From: CAVUQH01 sp963774445
Lineage (GTDB): Bacteria > Myxococcota_A > Polyangia > Haliangiales > Haliangiaceae
Direction of reading: 5' to 3'
DNA length: 64,000 nucleotides
Assembly: GCA_963774445.1 (NCBI GenBank)
Contig: CAVZFC010000019.1
Coordinates: forward strand, 124,001 to 188,000
Shown: piece after piece, positions 40,293-48,022 of the stretch
How the letters are laid out: every line of letters starts with the position of its first letter
Numbering within the stretch: position 1 is the first letter of the stretch
Position numbers and translations under genes: made by a program
Notes under the pieces: generated by a model
The model's database searches: none
Told to the model about the DNA's origin: nothing
What the model saw: only the letters and a program-made list of their open reading frames with translations

Positions 40293-41147
40293 CTAGTGCG
40301 CGAGCCGCTGTAGGAACGGCACGACCTGCCGGGTGGTGATCTGCTCGGCCACCGCGAGCACGCAGTCGCGCTTGGCCGACTCGATGCCGCTGGGCGTGGA
40401 CGAGCCGATCACTTTGCCATTGCCGGTGGCCGACGCGGTCCGCGACTCTTGCCAGCGCTCCTTGCCGTCGCTGCCCTCCCACGGGCTGACGCGCACCGAC
40501 ACCGCGCAGCGCACCTCGGCGCGGCCGCCCTTCTTGGCCACCCGCAGCATCGACACCGACGAGCCGACGAAGAACGCCTTGGCCCCGGTGTTGGCAAGCT
40601 GCTCCTTGGTCGGCAGCTTGCCGGTGGGCCACGACTGGGCGAAGTCGGGGGCGGCCCGGCGCAGGGCATGACGCACCGCCACGTGCATTCGCTTGGGCGT
40701 GTCGCGCGGCGCGTTGCGGGTGAGGTCGGCCGGGAGTCCGACGTAGAGGAACACCTTGGCGTCCTTGACCACGTCGATCCCGGCCAGCGACTCGAGCGTG
40801 TCGGCCGCGTTCTTGCGCACCTTGCGGTCGCGGTCATGATCGCGAGCCCGCTCGAGCGAGGCGATCACCTTCTTGCGCAGGGTCAGGGGCAGCGACTCGT
40901 CAACCATCTTTCGCAGCGACAGCGCCGCCACCTGGCGGATCGCGCGCTCGTGATCGTGGATCAGGGCGTAGGTCATGGCCGACACGGCGCGCGCATCGCG
41001 CACCCGCGACAGCTTGAGCGCCGCCGACAGCCGCAACTTGTACTGGCCCGCGTGACGAAGCTGCCTGACGTGCAGGTCGATTCGATCGGCGTGGGCAACG
41101 CCGCCCGCGACCAGGACGACGACCAGCGTCAGGATGCCCCGGCGCAT
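40293..41147 (-). CDS. Exported HEAT-like repeat protein
   Basis: This 284-aa protein has a signal peptide (MRRGILTLVVVLVAGGVAHA) followed by two or three HEAT-like helical repeats (KLRLSAALKLSRVRDARAVSAMTYAL; ERAIRQVAALSLRKMVDESLPLTLRKKVIASLERA; DRKVRKNAADTLESLAGID). A C-terminal alpha/beta domain follows (KVFLYVGLPADLTRN...RAEVRCAVSVRVSPW...EQITTRQVVPFL). The ending resembles the family of periplasmic proteins that also occurs with lipoproteins such as the divergent neighbour at 41454. No enzyme motif is seen. The ATG at 41147 gives the signal peptide; longer in-frame starts add a basic non-homologous leader. Confidence 0.7.
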   Translation of the reverse strand: MRRGILTLVVVLVAGGVAHADRIDLHVRQLRHAGQYKLRLSAALKLSRVRDARAVSAMTYALIHDHERAIRQVAALSLRKMVDESLPLTLRKKVIASLERARDHDRDRKVRKNAADTLESLAGIDVVKDAKVFLYVGLPADLTRNAPRDTPKRMHVAVRHALRRAAPDFAQSWPTGKLPTKEQLANTGAKAFFVGSSVSMLRVAKKGGRAEVRCAVSVRVSPWEGSDGKERWQESRTASATGNGKVIGSSTPSGIESAKRDCVLAVAEQITTRQVVPFLQRLAH

Positions 41148-41453
41148 CACGGCCAATCTATCACGTGGCCCTCGTTCCCCAGGCGGGGCTGGCTGACGAT
41201 TGCGCTGTTGTTTCTTTGCTGTTCGACGCACCTTGGGGTCGCCCGGCCTACATCTGCGACACGCCGGTGTGACGAGCGCGCCTCCTGGGTCAGAGATCAG
41301 ACCGAACGCGCGCGCATACTATTCACGCGGCGATTGGCGTCGTGCCTTCGCCGACGAGGTGGTCGCTAACAGACAGAGCCATCGGGTCATCCCGGCGCGC
41401 TGTAAGCCGGCGCGGCCGGCCGCGTTTCCCCGTCGAAGCCGATGGAGGAGCTC
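41148..41453. other. 306-bp divergent intergenic region
   Basis: No gene or RNA was seen. It separates the leftward HEAT-like gene from the rightward lipoprotein gene and must carry both promoters. A TACTAT sequence near 41316 could be a -10 element for the rightward gene, without a clear -35 partner. The last 12 bp contain the GGAGG that fixes the lipoprotein start. Confidence 0.4.
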
Positions 41454-42305
41454 ATGCATTCGACTCGTTTTGCCGTCATCCTCGCCGCACTCGCGCTCGC
41501 CGGTTGCGGCGCCATGAAGAGCCGGGCCAGCGTATCGACCATGCCCGCGCCGGCGGCCGCCGCGGCGCCGCTCGATCAGTCGCTGTTCGCCAAGGATCCG
41601 CGCGGCTCGCTGACCGAGGACGGCATCCAGGCGATCCTCGATCGCCCGCTGGAGATCGCGCTGCCGGCGCGCGTCGGCATCTTGCCGATCACGCCGGCCG
41701 CCGATTGGCATGGCCCGGGTCTGTCGCCGGCGACACCGGCAGCGACGTTGCGTTTTGCCGACTCGCTGCGCGGCTCCGAGCCGTTCACCATGGTCACCGA
41801 GATGATGGCGATCCCGTCGGGCGCCCTGGGTATGGAGTCGCTGCGCGAGGTCGCCGCGCGCTACAAGCTGCGCTACGTCGTGCTGTATCGCGAGAACGTG
41901 CGCAAGAAGCGGGTCACCAACGCATGGTCGCTCGGCTACGCCACGCTGATCGGCGCGCTGTTCCTGCCCGGCGACACACTCGAGCTCGACGGCTTCGTCG
42001 AGGCCAGCATGTTCGACGTCAAGACCGGCCTCTTGATGTTCACCGTGCGCGAGCGGTTGCGGGCGTCGCAGCTCGAGAACCCGTGGCACACCGACGACAA
42101 GCTCGAGCGGCTGCAACGCAGGCTGGCCACCCGCGCCGCCGAGCAGCTGGCCGCCGACGTGCGCACCAACGTCCACGCGTTTCAGGCGGCGGTGGAGGCA
42201 GAAAACCAGCAGCGTCAGGCCGTGACGGCAACGCCCGGCCCCGAGGGCCCAGCGGAGGCGCGAATTGCCAGCCCGGCGGCCGAAGCGGCCAAGGTCGCAC
42301 AATAG
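41454..42305 (+). CDS. Hypothetical lipoprotein
   Basis: This 283-aa protein has a clear lipobox (ILAALALAGC, Cys18). The body (ARVGILPITPAADWHGPG...LREVAARYKLRYVVLYRENVRKKR...GDTLELDGFVEASMFDVKTGLLMFTVRERLRAS) has the alternating pattern of the periplasmic beta/alpha domain seen in outer-membrane assembly lipoproteins and peptidoglycan-synthesis activators, but I cannot assign a family. The C-terminal 60 residues are helical and low-complexity (VEAENQQRQ...). The start at 41454 is chosen because GGAGG lies 5 bp before it; the in-frame ATG at 41442 overlaps that site. No enzymatic motif is visible. Confidence 0.65.
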   Translation: MHSTRFAVILAALALAGCGAMKSRASVSTMPAPAAAAAPLDQSLFAKDPRGSLTEDGIQAILDRPLEIALPARVGILPITPAADWHGPGLSPATPAATLRFADSLRGSEPFTMVTEMMAIPSGALGMESLREVAARYKLRYVVLYRENVRKKRVTNAWSLGYATLIGALFLPGDTLELDGFVEASMFDVKTGLLMFTVRERLRASQLENPWHTDDKLERLQRRLATRAAEQLAADVRTNVHAFQAAVEAENQQRQAVTATPGPEGPAEARIASPAAEAAKVAQ

Positions 42306-42349
42306 GCCACATCTCGGCTGGAGACTCTAGTTCCACTCCGGAGGTCAGG

Positions 42350-42369
42350 CCGGGGGACCGACCCCCCGG
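42350..42369. terminator. GC hairpin after the lipoprotein gene
   Basis: CCGGGGG (42350-42356) pairs with CCCCCGG (42363-42369) across a short loop, 45 bp after the lipoprotein stop. There is no T-tract, so it may be a weak terminator or a 5' hairpin of the following oxidoreductase gene. A second small palindrome, TGCCG-CA-CGGCA, lies at 42402-42413. Confidence 0.35.
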
Positions 42370-42437
42370 GCAAAGTCCGTAAGTAGTTGAAAGCACGTCC
42401 ATGCCGCACGGCATCAGGATTGCTTTGATAGGCGCCT

Positions 42438-44939
42438 GTGACGCTCATCGTTCCAGCAGTGCTTGGCGGGATGGCCCTTTCGGTCATGGCGCTGGTGTCG
42501 CTGGCGGCCAGCCGGCGGCGGCGCAGCGCACCGCCCGAGCGCCGGTTCGACGTCCCCAAGGTCCTCGTCCACGACATCAACGACGACCGCTGCACCGGTT
42601 GTGACGCCTGCGTGGCGGTCTGCCCGACCAACGTCCTGGACCTGGTCGACAACAAGAGCCGGGTCCTCAACTTCGCCGACTGCATCCAGTGCGAAGCGTG
42701 CATGTGGGCCTGCCCCACCGAGGCGCTGGTGATGCATCCCGAGGGCACCCAGCCGCCGCCGCTGCGGATGCCCGAGCTCGACGCCTACTACCAGACCGCG
42801 GTCCCCGGCCAGTACCTGATCGGCGAGGTCGCGGGCAAGCCGCTGATCAAGAACGCCGCCAACCTGGGACGCGGCGTGATCGAGCACATGCTGGCCACCG
42901 GCATGAAGCCCGGCGCGCTGTCCCGCCACGGCAGCTTCGCCGAGGGCTCGGACGCCGCGCGGGTGACCTGCGTGGACGTCGCCATCGTCGGCTCGGGCCC
43001 GGGCGGCCTGTCGGCCGCGCTCAGCTGCATCCAGCGCGGTCTGTCGTACGTGCTGCTCGAGAAGGACCAGACGATCGCCTCGACCGTCGCCCACTACCCC
43101 AAGGGCAAGCTGGTCATGGCCGAGCCGTACGACACGGTCAACTACTCGCTGCTGCCGGTCTTCGATTCCAACAAAGAGCAGATCATGCCGATCTGGCGCG
43201 AGGTCGTGCGCCAGGCCGGCATCGCCGTGCGTCTGGGCGAGGCAGTCGAGGGCGTCCAGCGTCGCGACGACGGCATCTTCGACGTGCGCACCAACGTGGC
43301 CGCCTACCGGGCGCAGCGGGTGGTGCTCGCCACCGGAACCCGCGGCAAGCCGCGAACCCTGGGCGTGACCGGCGAGAACCTGCCCAAGGTATCGTCGCTG
43401 CTCGACGACCCGGACGAGTTCCGCGGCCAGCCGGTGCTGGTGGTCGGCGGTGGCGACAGCGCCGTCGAGGCCGCGCTGGCCCTGGCCGACGCCGGCGCCA
43501 AGGTGATCGTGTCGTATCGCGGTCGCGCCTTCAGCCGCGCGCAGCCGAAGAACAAGTCGGCGATCGAATCGTACGCCGCGCAGAAGCGGATCAAGGTCAA
43601 GTTCCAGTCGATGATCGAGCGGTTCGACGAGACCACCGTCACCCTGGTGATGGCCGACGGCGCGCGCAAGAAGTACCCCAACGCCGCGGCGTTCGTGCTG
43701 ATCGGAGCCGATCCGCCGATCCGCTGGCTGGCCAAGCTGGGCGTCGAGTTCGTCGAGCGGCCGCACCAGTACCAGCTGAGCAAGTCCGACGAAATGGTCC
43801 GCAAGTTCGTGGCCGACGCCCGCGAGTGCCCGGCTGATCCGGCGGCGGCGGCGGCGCTGGCGCGCGGCGAGCACGTGTCGGCGGCCGCGCTGGCGGCGGC
43901 TCCTCCGGCGCCGCGGGCCCCGTCGCACCTGGGCGACGGCCTCGAGCCGGTATCCGGACCGCGCAAGTGGATCCGCTCGGCGACCAACATCTTCACCTCG
44001 GCGCACAAGGACAAGGCGATCGACCGGCCGATGCCGTTGTCGGAGTTCGCCAAGCGCGGGCGCCGGCGCCACGCCGGAAACGGCCGCCGCGACCAGCTGC
44101 CGGCGCGCGAGCGCACCCGTGTGCTGCGCATGCTGCGCGACGAAGGCGGCCGCCTGGCCGACGAGGACTCGCGCGTCTACGCCATCGAGTCGCGCAGCGA
44201 GGTCGTGATCGACTCGCCGGCCCCGGGCCTCGCGGGCGACGCCACCGATATGGCGATGACGCCGATCGTCGAAATGCGGCGCCAGCCGGCCACGCCCAAA
44301 CGGCCGCAGGGCCGCGAGGATTCGTCGCCCAAGCAGGCGGTCATCGTCGGCCTGGCGCGCGCCATGGCCGAAGGGCCGTCCACCGGCCGGCGCAAACGGC
44401 GCAGCTCGCCGCCGCCGGTGCCGGCCGCCCGCAACCGGCGCCCGACCCCGACGCACAGCAAGCCGCCGACCCCGCCGCCGCGCAGCAAGCCGGCCACCCG
44501 GCCGCCCCAGTTCCTCGAGGAGCCGACCCGCCAGGTCGACCCGGCCCGCGGGCTCGGTGCGCTGATCTCCCAGACCAACCCGGGCCTCGACTTCGGCGAC
44601 GAGTCGACCCGCGCTGTCGACCTGGACGCCCATGGCATGCTCCAGCAGCACGACGCGCTCGAGGCGACCGAATTCCTGTCGTCGGACGTGATCGTCAGCG
44701 AAGACGCGACCGGCGCCATCCACATCGAGACCGGCGCCTACGGCAAGCTCGACGACGGCGACCTGTTCCCCGTCGAGCAACACGACGAGTCCACCCGCGC
44801 CGTCAACATCAGCACCATGGCCGAGCTCGACCGCGTCAGCGCCCGCGAGCTGTCGCGCCGCGCCGCCCTGCCCAGCGAGCCCACCCGCGCCGTCCGCCGC
44901 CCCGCCAGCCTCTCCGACGTAGACTGGGACCTCGACTAG
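42438..44939 (+). CDS. FAD/NAD(P) oxidoreductase fused to 2x[4Fe-4S] ferredoxin domain, with long disordered tail
   Basis: This 833-aa protein starts with one membrane helix (IVPAVLGGMALSVMALVSLAA), then two 4Fe-4S motifs (CTGCDACVAVCP and CIQCEACMWACP), then a thioredoxin-reductase-like flavin domain with FAD motif GSGPGGLSAA and NAD(P) motif VVGGGDSAVEAALALA. There is no CxxC active-site pair, so it is closer to YpdA-like flavoproteins than to thioredoxin reductase. From about residue 455 the tail is Pro/Ala/Arg-rich and disordered, with four short repeats EEPTRQVD, DESTRAVDLD, DESTRAVNIS and EPTRAVRR. It probably transfers electrons at the inner membrane; partners are unknown. Translation starts at GTG 42438. 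Confidence 0.85.
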   Translation: MTLIVPAVLGGMALSVMALVSLAASRRRRSAPPERRFDVPKVLVHDINDDRCTGCDACVAVCPTNVLDLVDNKSRVLNFADCIQCEACMWACPTEALVMHPEGTQPPPLRMPELDAYYQTAVPGQYLIGEVAGKPLIKNAANLGRGVIEHMLATGMKPGALSRHGSFAEGSDAARVTCVDVAIVGSGPGGLSAALSCIQRGLSYVLLEKDQTIASTVAHYPKGKLVMAEPYDTVNYSLLPVFDSNKEQIMPIWREVVRQAGIAVRLGEAVEGVQRRDDGIFDVRTNVAAYRAQRVVLATGTRGKPRTLGVTGENLPKVSSLLDDPDEFRGQPVLVVGGGDSAVEAALALADAGAKVIVSYRGRAFSRAQPKNKSAIESYAAQKRIKVKFQSMIERFDETTVTLVMADGARKKYPNAAAFVLIGADPPIRWLAKLGVEFVERPHQYQLSKSDEMVRKFVADARECPADPAAAAALARGEHVSAAALAAAPPAPRAPSHLGDGLEPVSGPRKWIRSATNIFTSAHKDKAIDRPMPLSEFAKRGRRRHAGNGRRDQLPARERTRVLRMLRDEGGRLADEDSRVYAIESRSEVVIDSPAPGLAGDATDMAMTPIVEMRRQPATPKRPQGREDSSPKQAVIVGLARAMAEGPSTGRRKRRSSPPPVPAARNRRPTPTHSKPPTPPPRSKPATRPPQFLEEPTRQVDPARGLGALISQTNPGLDFGDESTRAVDLDAHGMLQQHDALEATEFLSSDVIVSEDATGAIHIETGAYGKLDDGDLFPVEQHDESTRAVNISTMAELDRVSARELSRRAALPSEPTRAVRRPASLSDVDWDLD

Positions 44940-44942
44940 CTC

Positions 44943-45014
44943 GGGGACGCTCGTTAGTTTTTCAGTTTTTTCCCGAGGCGCTGCGGGCAGTTACGCCACC
45001 CCCAGTCGCACCTC
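44943..45014 (-). repeat. Dispersed REP-like repeat, copy A
   Basis: Read on the minus strand this copy begins GAGGTGCGACTGGGGGT and ends GAAAAACTAACGAGCGTCCCC. It is inverted relative to copy B at 45097-45167, so the pair forms a REPIN-like doublet about 225 bp long. It lies directly after the oxidoreductase stop. Confidence 0.8.
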
Positions 45015-45096
45015 CGCCGGCAGCGCTGGATCGCCACCCGCAGCACCACCGAGTTCAGCCTTTCAGGGTTCTCTCGGTCCGCCAGGAGGCGCCGAT

Positions 45097-45167
45097 GGGT
45101 GCGACTAGGGTAGACCCAAGCGCCCAGAATCGCGGGAGAAAAAAGTGAAAAACTAAAGAGCGTCCCC
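45097..45167 (+). repeat. Dispersed REP-like repeat, copy B (overlaps the aminopeptidase 3' end)
   Basis: It begins GGGTGCGACTAGGG and ends GAAAAACTAAAGAGCGTCCCC. The last 15 bp overlap the leftward M17 aminopeptidase gene and supply its final codons and TAG stop. It shares both end motifs with copies A and C. Confidence 0.82.
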
Positions 45168-46484
45168 AATCAGGAGGGGGCGGAGGGGGGCGCCGGTGGC
45201 GCCGTAGCAGCCGCCAGGGGCGTCGCCGGCCCAGTTCCAGGTGGAGGCGAAGATGTCGAAGTGGACGAGGGGCCGATCGGTGAAGTGAAGGAGGAAGTGG
45301 CCGGCGTTGCGCGAGCCGGCGCCGCGGGAGGCGTTGCCGGGCAGGCGCGCGGTGTTGCGCACGTCGGCCTCCTCGTCGCGGTTGGCTTCGAAGTGCCACT
45401 CGCGGCGGGGGAAGAAGTGCAGATCCTCGCCGGTGCGCTCGGAGGCGGCGCGCAACCGCGCCTCGAGCTCGGCGTCGGCGAAGTGGACCGGGGTCGCGTA
45501 GGGGCCGTAGGCGATCAGCGCGGCGGTGGTGAGGGTGGCAAAGCAGAGGACGCGCGACGGCGCGTAGGTATCGGTGGCGTAGGCGAGCGCGTCGGCCAGG
45601 ATCAAACGGCCCTCGGCGTCGGTGTGATCGACGCGCACCATGTGGCCGCGATAGCTCTTGATCAGCGCACCGGGCCGCATCGATTTGGCGTTGACGGCGT
45701 TCTCGCAGGTCGGCAGGACCAGGAGCAGCGGCTGGTCGTGGCCCGCCTCGACCAGTCCCTTGAACAGGTGGAACGCCAGCGCCGCTCCGGCCATGTCGTT
45801 CTTCATCATCGACACGAACCCCTCGTACGGCTTGACGTTGATCCCGCCACTGTCGAAGGTGACGCCCTTGCCGAGCAGCATCAGCGGCGCGTCGCTGCGT
45901 CCGCCCGGCGTGTAGCGAGCGATCACCAGGCGCGACGGCGACGACGGGCTGCCCTGGCCCACCGCCAGTAGCAGGCGCAAGCCGCGCTCGGCCAGCTCGT
46001 CTTCGGTCAGCACCTCGGTGTGCACGTCGTCGCGCGCGCCGGCCCACGCCGTAACGTCGCGGGCGATCGCCAGGCTGGTGCGGGTCGCCGGATCTTCGTC
46101 GACCCAGGCGCGAAAGCCGCTCTCCAGGGCGCCGACACGCGCCGCCTCGGCGGCGACCTGATCGCGGCCGCGCACAGCGACATCGGCGAAGCGGCGCCGC
46201 AGGTCGAGGGCGAACGCCAGGACGGTGTCGTCGTCAACGCCGTCGCCTGCGTGCAGCTCGGCGCGCCCGGCCGGCGCCAGCTTGCCGACGTTGCGGATCA
46301 GGCGCTCGACGATCCACCGCCGCTCTGCCAGCGATCGCTCCGGCAGCGCCACCTGCAGCGTGGCCGCCTCGGCGGCCAGCGTGAGCCCGGCGGTCGTCCC
46401 GGCCAGGGCCTCGACCGGCGCCCCCGCGGGGGCATGGCCGGGAGCGTGGAGATGAAGTGCAAACGTCCGTCCGTCCTTGCTCAT
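45153..46484 (-). CDS. M17-family leucyl aminopeptidase
   Basis: This 443-aa protein has the M17 catalytic domain in its C-terminal half: metal-binding LLGKGVTFDSGGINVKP, MKNDMAGAA, and the signature HTDAEGRLILADALAYA (NTDAEGRL family, with His replacing the first Asn). The N-terminal macro-like domain is divergent. The enzyme removes N-terminal residues from peptides in the cytosol, with two metals and a hexameric assembly expected. ATG 46484 precedes SKDGRTFALHLHAPG; upstream in-frame sequence has no homology. The extreme C-terminus (LIGDAL) and stop are encoded by a REP-like repeat, so the natural tail may have been longer. Confidence 0.87.
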   Translation of the reverse strand: MSKDGRTFALHLHAPGHAPAGAPVEALAGTTAGLTLAAEAATLQVALPERSLAERRWIVERLIRNVGKLAPAGRAELHAGDGVDDDTVLAFALDLRRRFADVAVRGRDQVAAEAARVGALESGFRAWVDEDPATRTSLAIARDVTAWAGARDDVHTEVLTEDELAERGLRLLLAVGQGSPSSPSRLVIARYTPGGRSDAPLMLLGKGVTFDSGGINVKPYEGFVSMMKNDMAGAALAFHLFKGLVEAGHDQPLLLVLPTCENAVNAKSMRPGALIKSYRGHMVRVDHTDAEGRLILADALAYATDTYAPSRVLCFATLTTAALIAYGPYATPVHFADAELEARLRAASERTGEDLHFFPRREWHFEANRDEEADVRNTARLPGNASRGAGSRNAGHFLLHFTDRPLVHFDIFASTWNWAGDAPGGCYGATGAPLRPLLIGDAL

Positions 46485-46516
46485 GGGCGGACGATACACG
46501 CCCGCGCCCCGACGGG

Positions 46517-48022
46517 CTATGGGTGGGTGCGCGCGGGCACGGCGCTGATGCCGCTCATCGGACGGCTGCGATAGACGATGCCGAGGCGAATCTGGAAGGT
46601 GGCGATCGGTCCGCCCAAGGTGGCGCTGCCGATGTAATCGATGGTCATCGGCCACAGCGCGACCATCCAGTGGCGGTTGATCGAGAGCTGCGCGGTGAGA
46701 CCCGCGCGCATGTCGAAGCTGACCACGTCGTGGAACGCCGGGTCGGAAAAGTCGACGGTGGTCACGCCGGCGCCGAGTCGAACGCCGACGCCCAGGCGGC
46801 TACCGACGAGACGACGGACCTCGCCCGCGAACAGGAACGCGCGGTGGGCGGCGACCTCGTTAGCCATGCCGTCGAGGTCGATGCCGACGCCGAGGCCGCC
46901 GCCGATGTCGAGGGTGCCCGCCAGCGAGAAGCCGGTGAGCTGCGGGACCTGGTCGTTGCGCCGATTGATCGCGGCGGCGGCGCCGAGGAAGCCGGCGGCG
47001 GACCAGCCGATGCCGTCGGGCGTGGGCGCGGGCGCGGGCGCGGGCTGCGGCGCGGGCGCGGGCTGCGGCGCGGGCGCCGGAGTAGTGCCGCTTGCGTACG
47101 GATCGACCGGCTGCGACTCGCGCTCCTGGGCGAAGGCGGGGCGGGATGCGAAGAGCGCAAGGAGAGCGGTGGCGGCAGCGGTGACGACGGCGCGGCGGCG
47201 GGTGGCCAGGAGCGCGGCGGCGGCAGCGACAACGATCGCCAGCGACATCGCCTGCCCCAGCGACAGCGGGCCGAAGAAGCCACGGCCCATGTCGGCGCGC
47301 AGGTCCTCGATGGCGAAGCGGCCGACGGCGTAGAAGATCGCGGCTGTCAGCGTCAGCCGGCCCGCGCGCGCGCGGCTCCAGGCGGTGCGGCCCAGCCACA
47401 ACGCGGCGGCGGCAATGAGCACGCCGAGGGCGGCCTCGTACAGCTGCGTCGGGTGCACGGGCAGCGACCAGGCGCGCCCCCGCGGCACCAACCCGGCCGC
47501 CACGTGCGCGTGCCACGCCGGGCTGCCGGCGGGAAAGCGCACCGCCCACGGCGCCGGCGACACCTTGCCGAAGTCGCAGCCGGCGACGAAGCAGCCCAGC
47601 CGCGCGAACGCCAGCGCCGCGCCCATCGGCGCGACCAATAGATCGAAGAGACGCAGCGGCTCGGCGCCCGCGGGCGCCGAGCGCCGCCACACCCAGGCCA
47701 TGGTGGCGAAGCCGCCGGCGAAGCCGGCCCACGAGGTCATCCCGGCCCAGCGCAGGCGCGGCGCGTGCCCGGCGAGCACGCGGTCGCCCGCGTCCCACAG
47801 CATCGGCCCGACGATGCCGCAGACCACCGCGGCGACGTAGCCCCAGGCGATCGCACGCAGCACGCGCTCGGGATGCTCGCCGCGCTGCCGCGCCGCGCGC
47901 GCGGCCAACAGGCCGGCCGCGATCGCGGCCAGACCGGCAAACGTGAACCAGCCGGGCGCCAGCACCGTGGCCCAGTCTTGGCCGATCCACTGCGCCAGCC
48001 AGTCGACGATGGCGGGCCTCAC
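46517..48022 (-). CDS. Lgt-like diacylglyceryl transferase fused to a beta-barrel-like domain
   Basis: Residues about 1-285 are a polytopic Lgt relative: WAGFAGG core, RLGCFVAGCDFGKVSPAPWAVRFP, HPTQLYEA and YAVGRFAIEDLRAD, so the family arginines are kept. The last Lgt helix is followed by RRR and a second hydrophobic segment (TAAATALLALFASRPAFA) that looks like an internal signal peptide. A PAPAPQ repeat linker comes next, then about 165 residues of alternating beta-strands (TGFSLAGTLDIGGGLGVGIDLDG...FQIRLGIVYRSRP) resembling a small outer-membrane barrel. Lgt normally ends after the seventh helix, so the fusion is unusual. The GTG start overlaps the stop of the Cys-rich gene (GTGA), so the two genes are coupled. 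An in-frame ATG near the junction could alternatively start a separate protein. Confidence 0.8.
   Translation of the reverse strand: MRPAIVDWLAQWIGQDWATVLAPGWFTFAGLAAIAAGLLAARAARQRGEHPERVLRAIAWGYVAAVVCGIVGPMLWDAGDRVLAGHAPRLRWAGMTSWAGFAGGFATMAWVWRRSAPAGAEPLRLFDLLVAPMGAALAFARLGCFVAGCDFGKVSPAPWAVRFPAGSPAWHAHVAAGLVPRGRAWSLPVHPTQLYEAALGVLIAAAALWLGRTAWSRARAGRLTLTAAIFYAVGRFAIEDLRADMGRGFFGPLSLGQAMSLAIVVAAAAALLATRRRAVVTAAATALLALFASRPAFAQERESQPVDPYASGTTPAPAPQPAPAPQPAPAPAPTPDGIGWSAAGFLGAAAAINRRNDQVPQLTGFSLAGTLDIGGGLGVGIDLDGMANEVAAHRAFLFAGEVRRLVGSRLGVGVRLGAGVTTVDFSDPAFHDVVSFDMRAGLTAQLSINRHWMVALWPMTIDYIGSATLGGPIATFQIRLGIVYRSRPMSGISAVPARTHP

Noticed and set aside
44966..45096. Possible small mobile element with transposase between inverted repeat copies
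   Set aside because: The interior of about 80 bp is too short for any transposase; at most it is a non-autonomous doublet.
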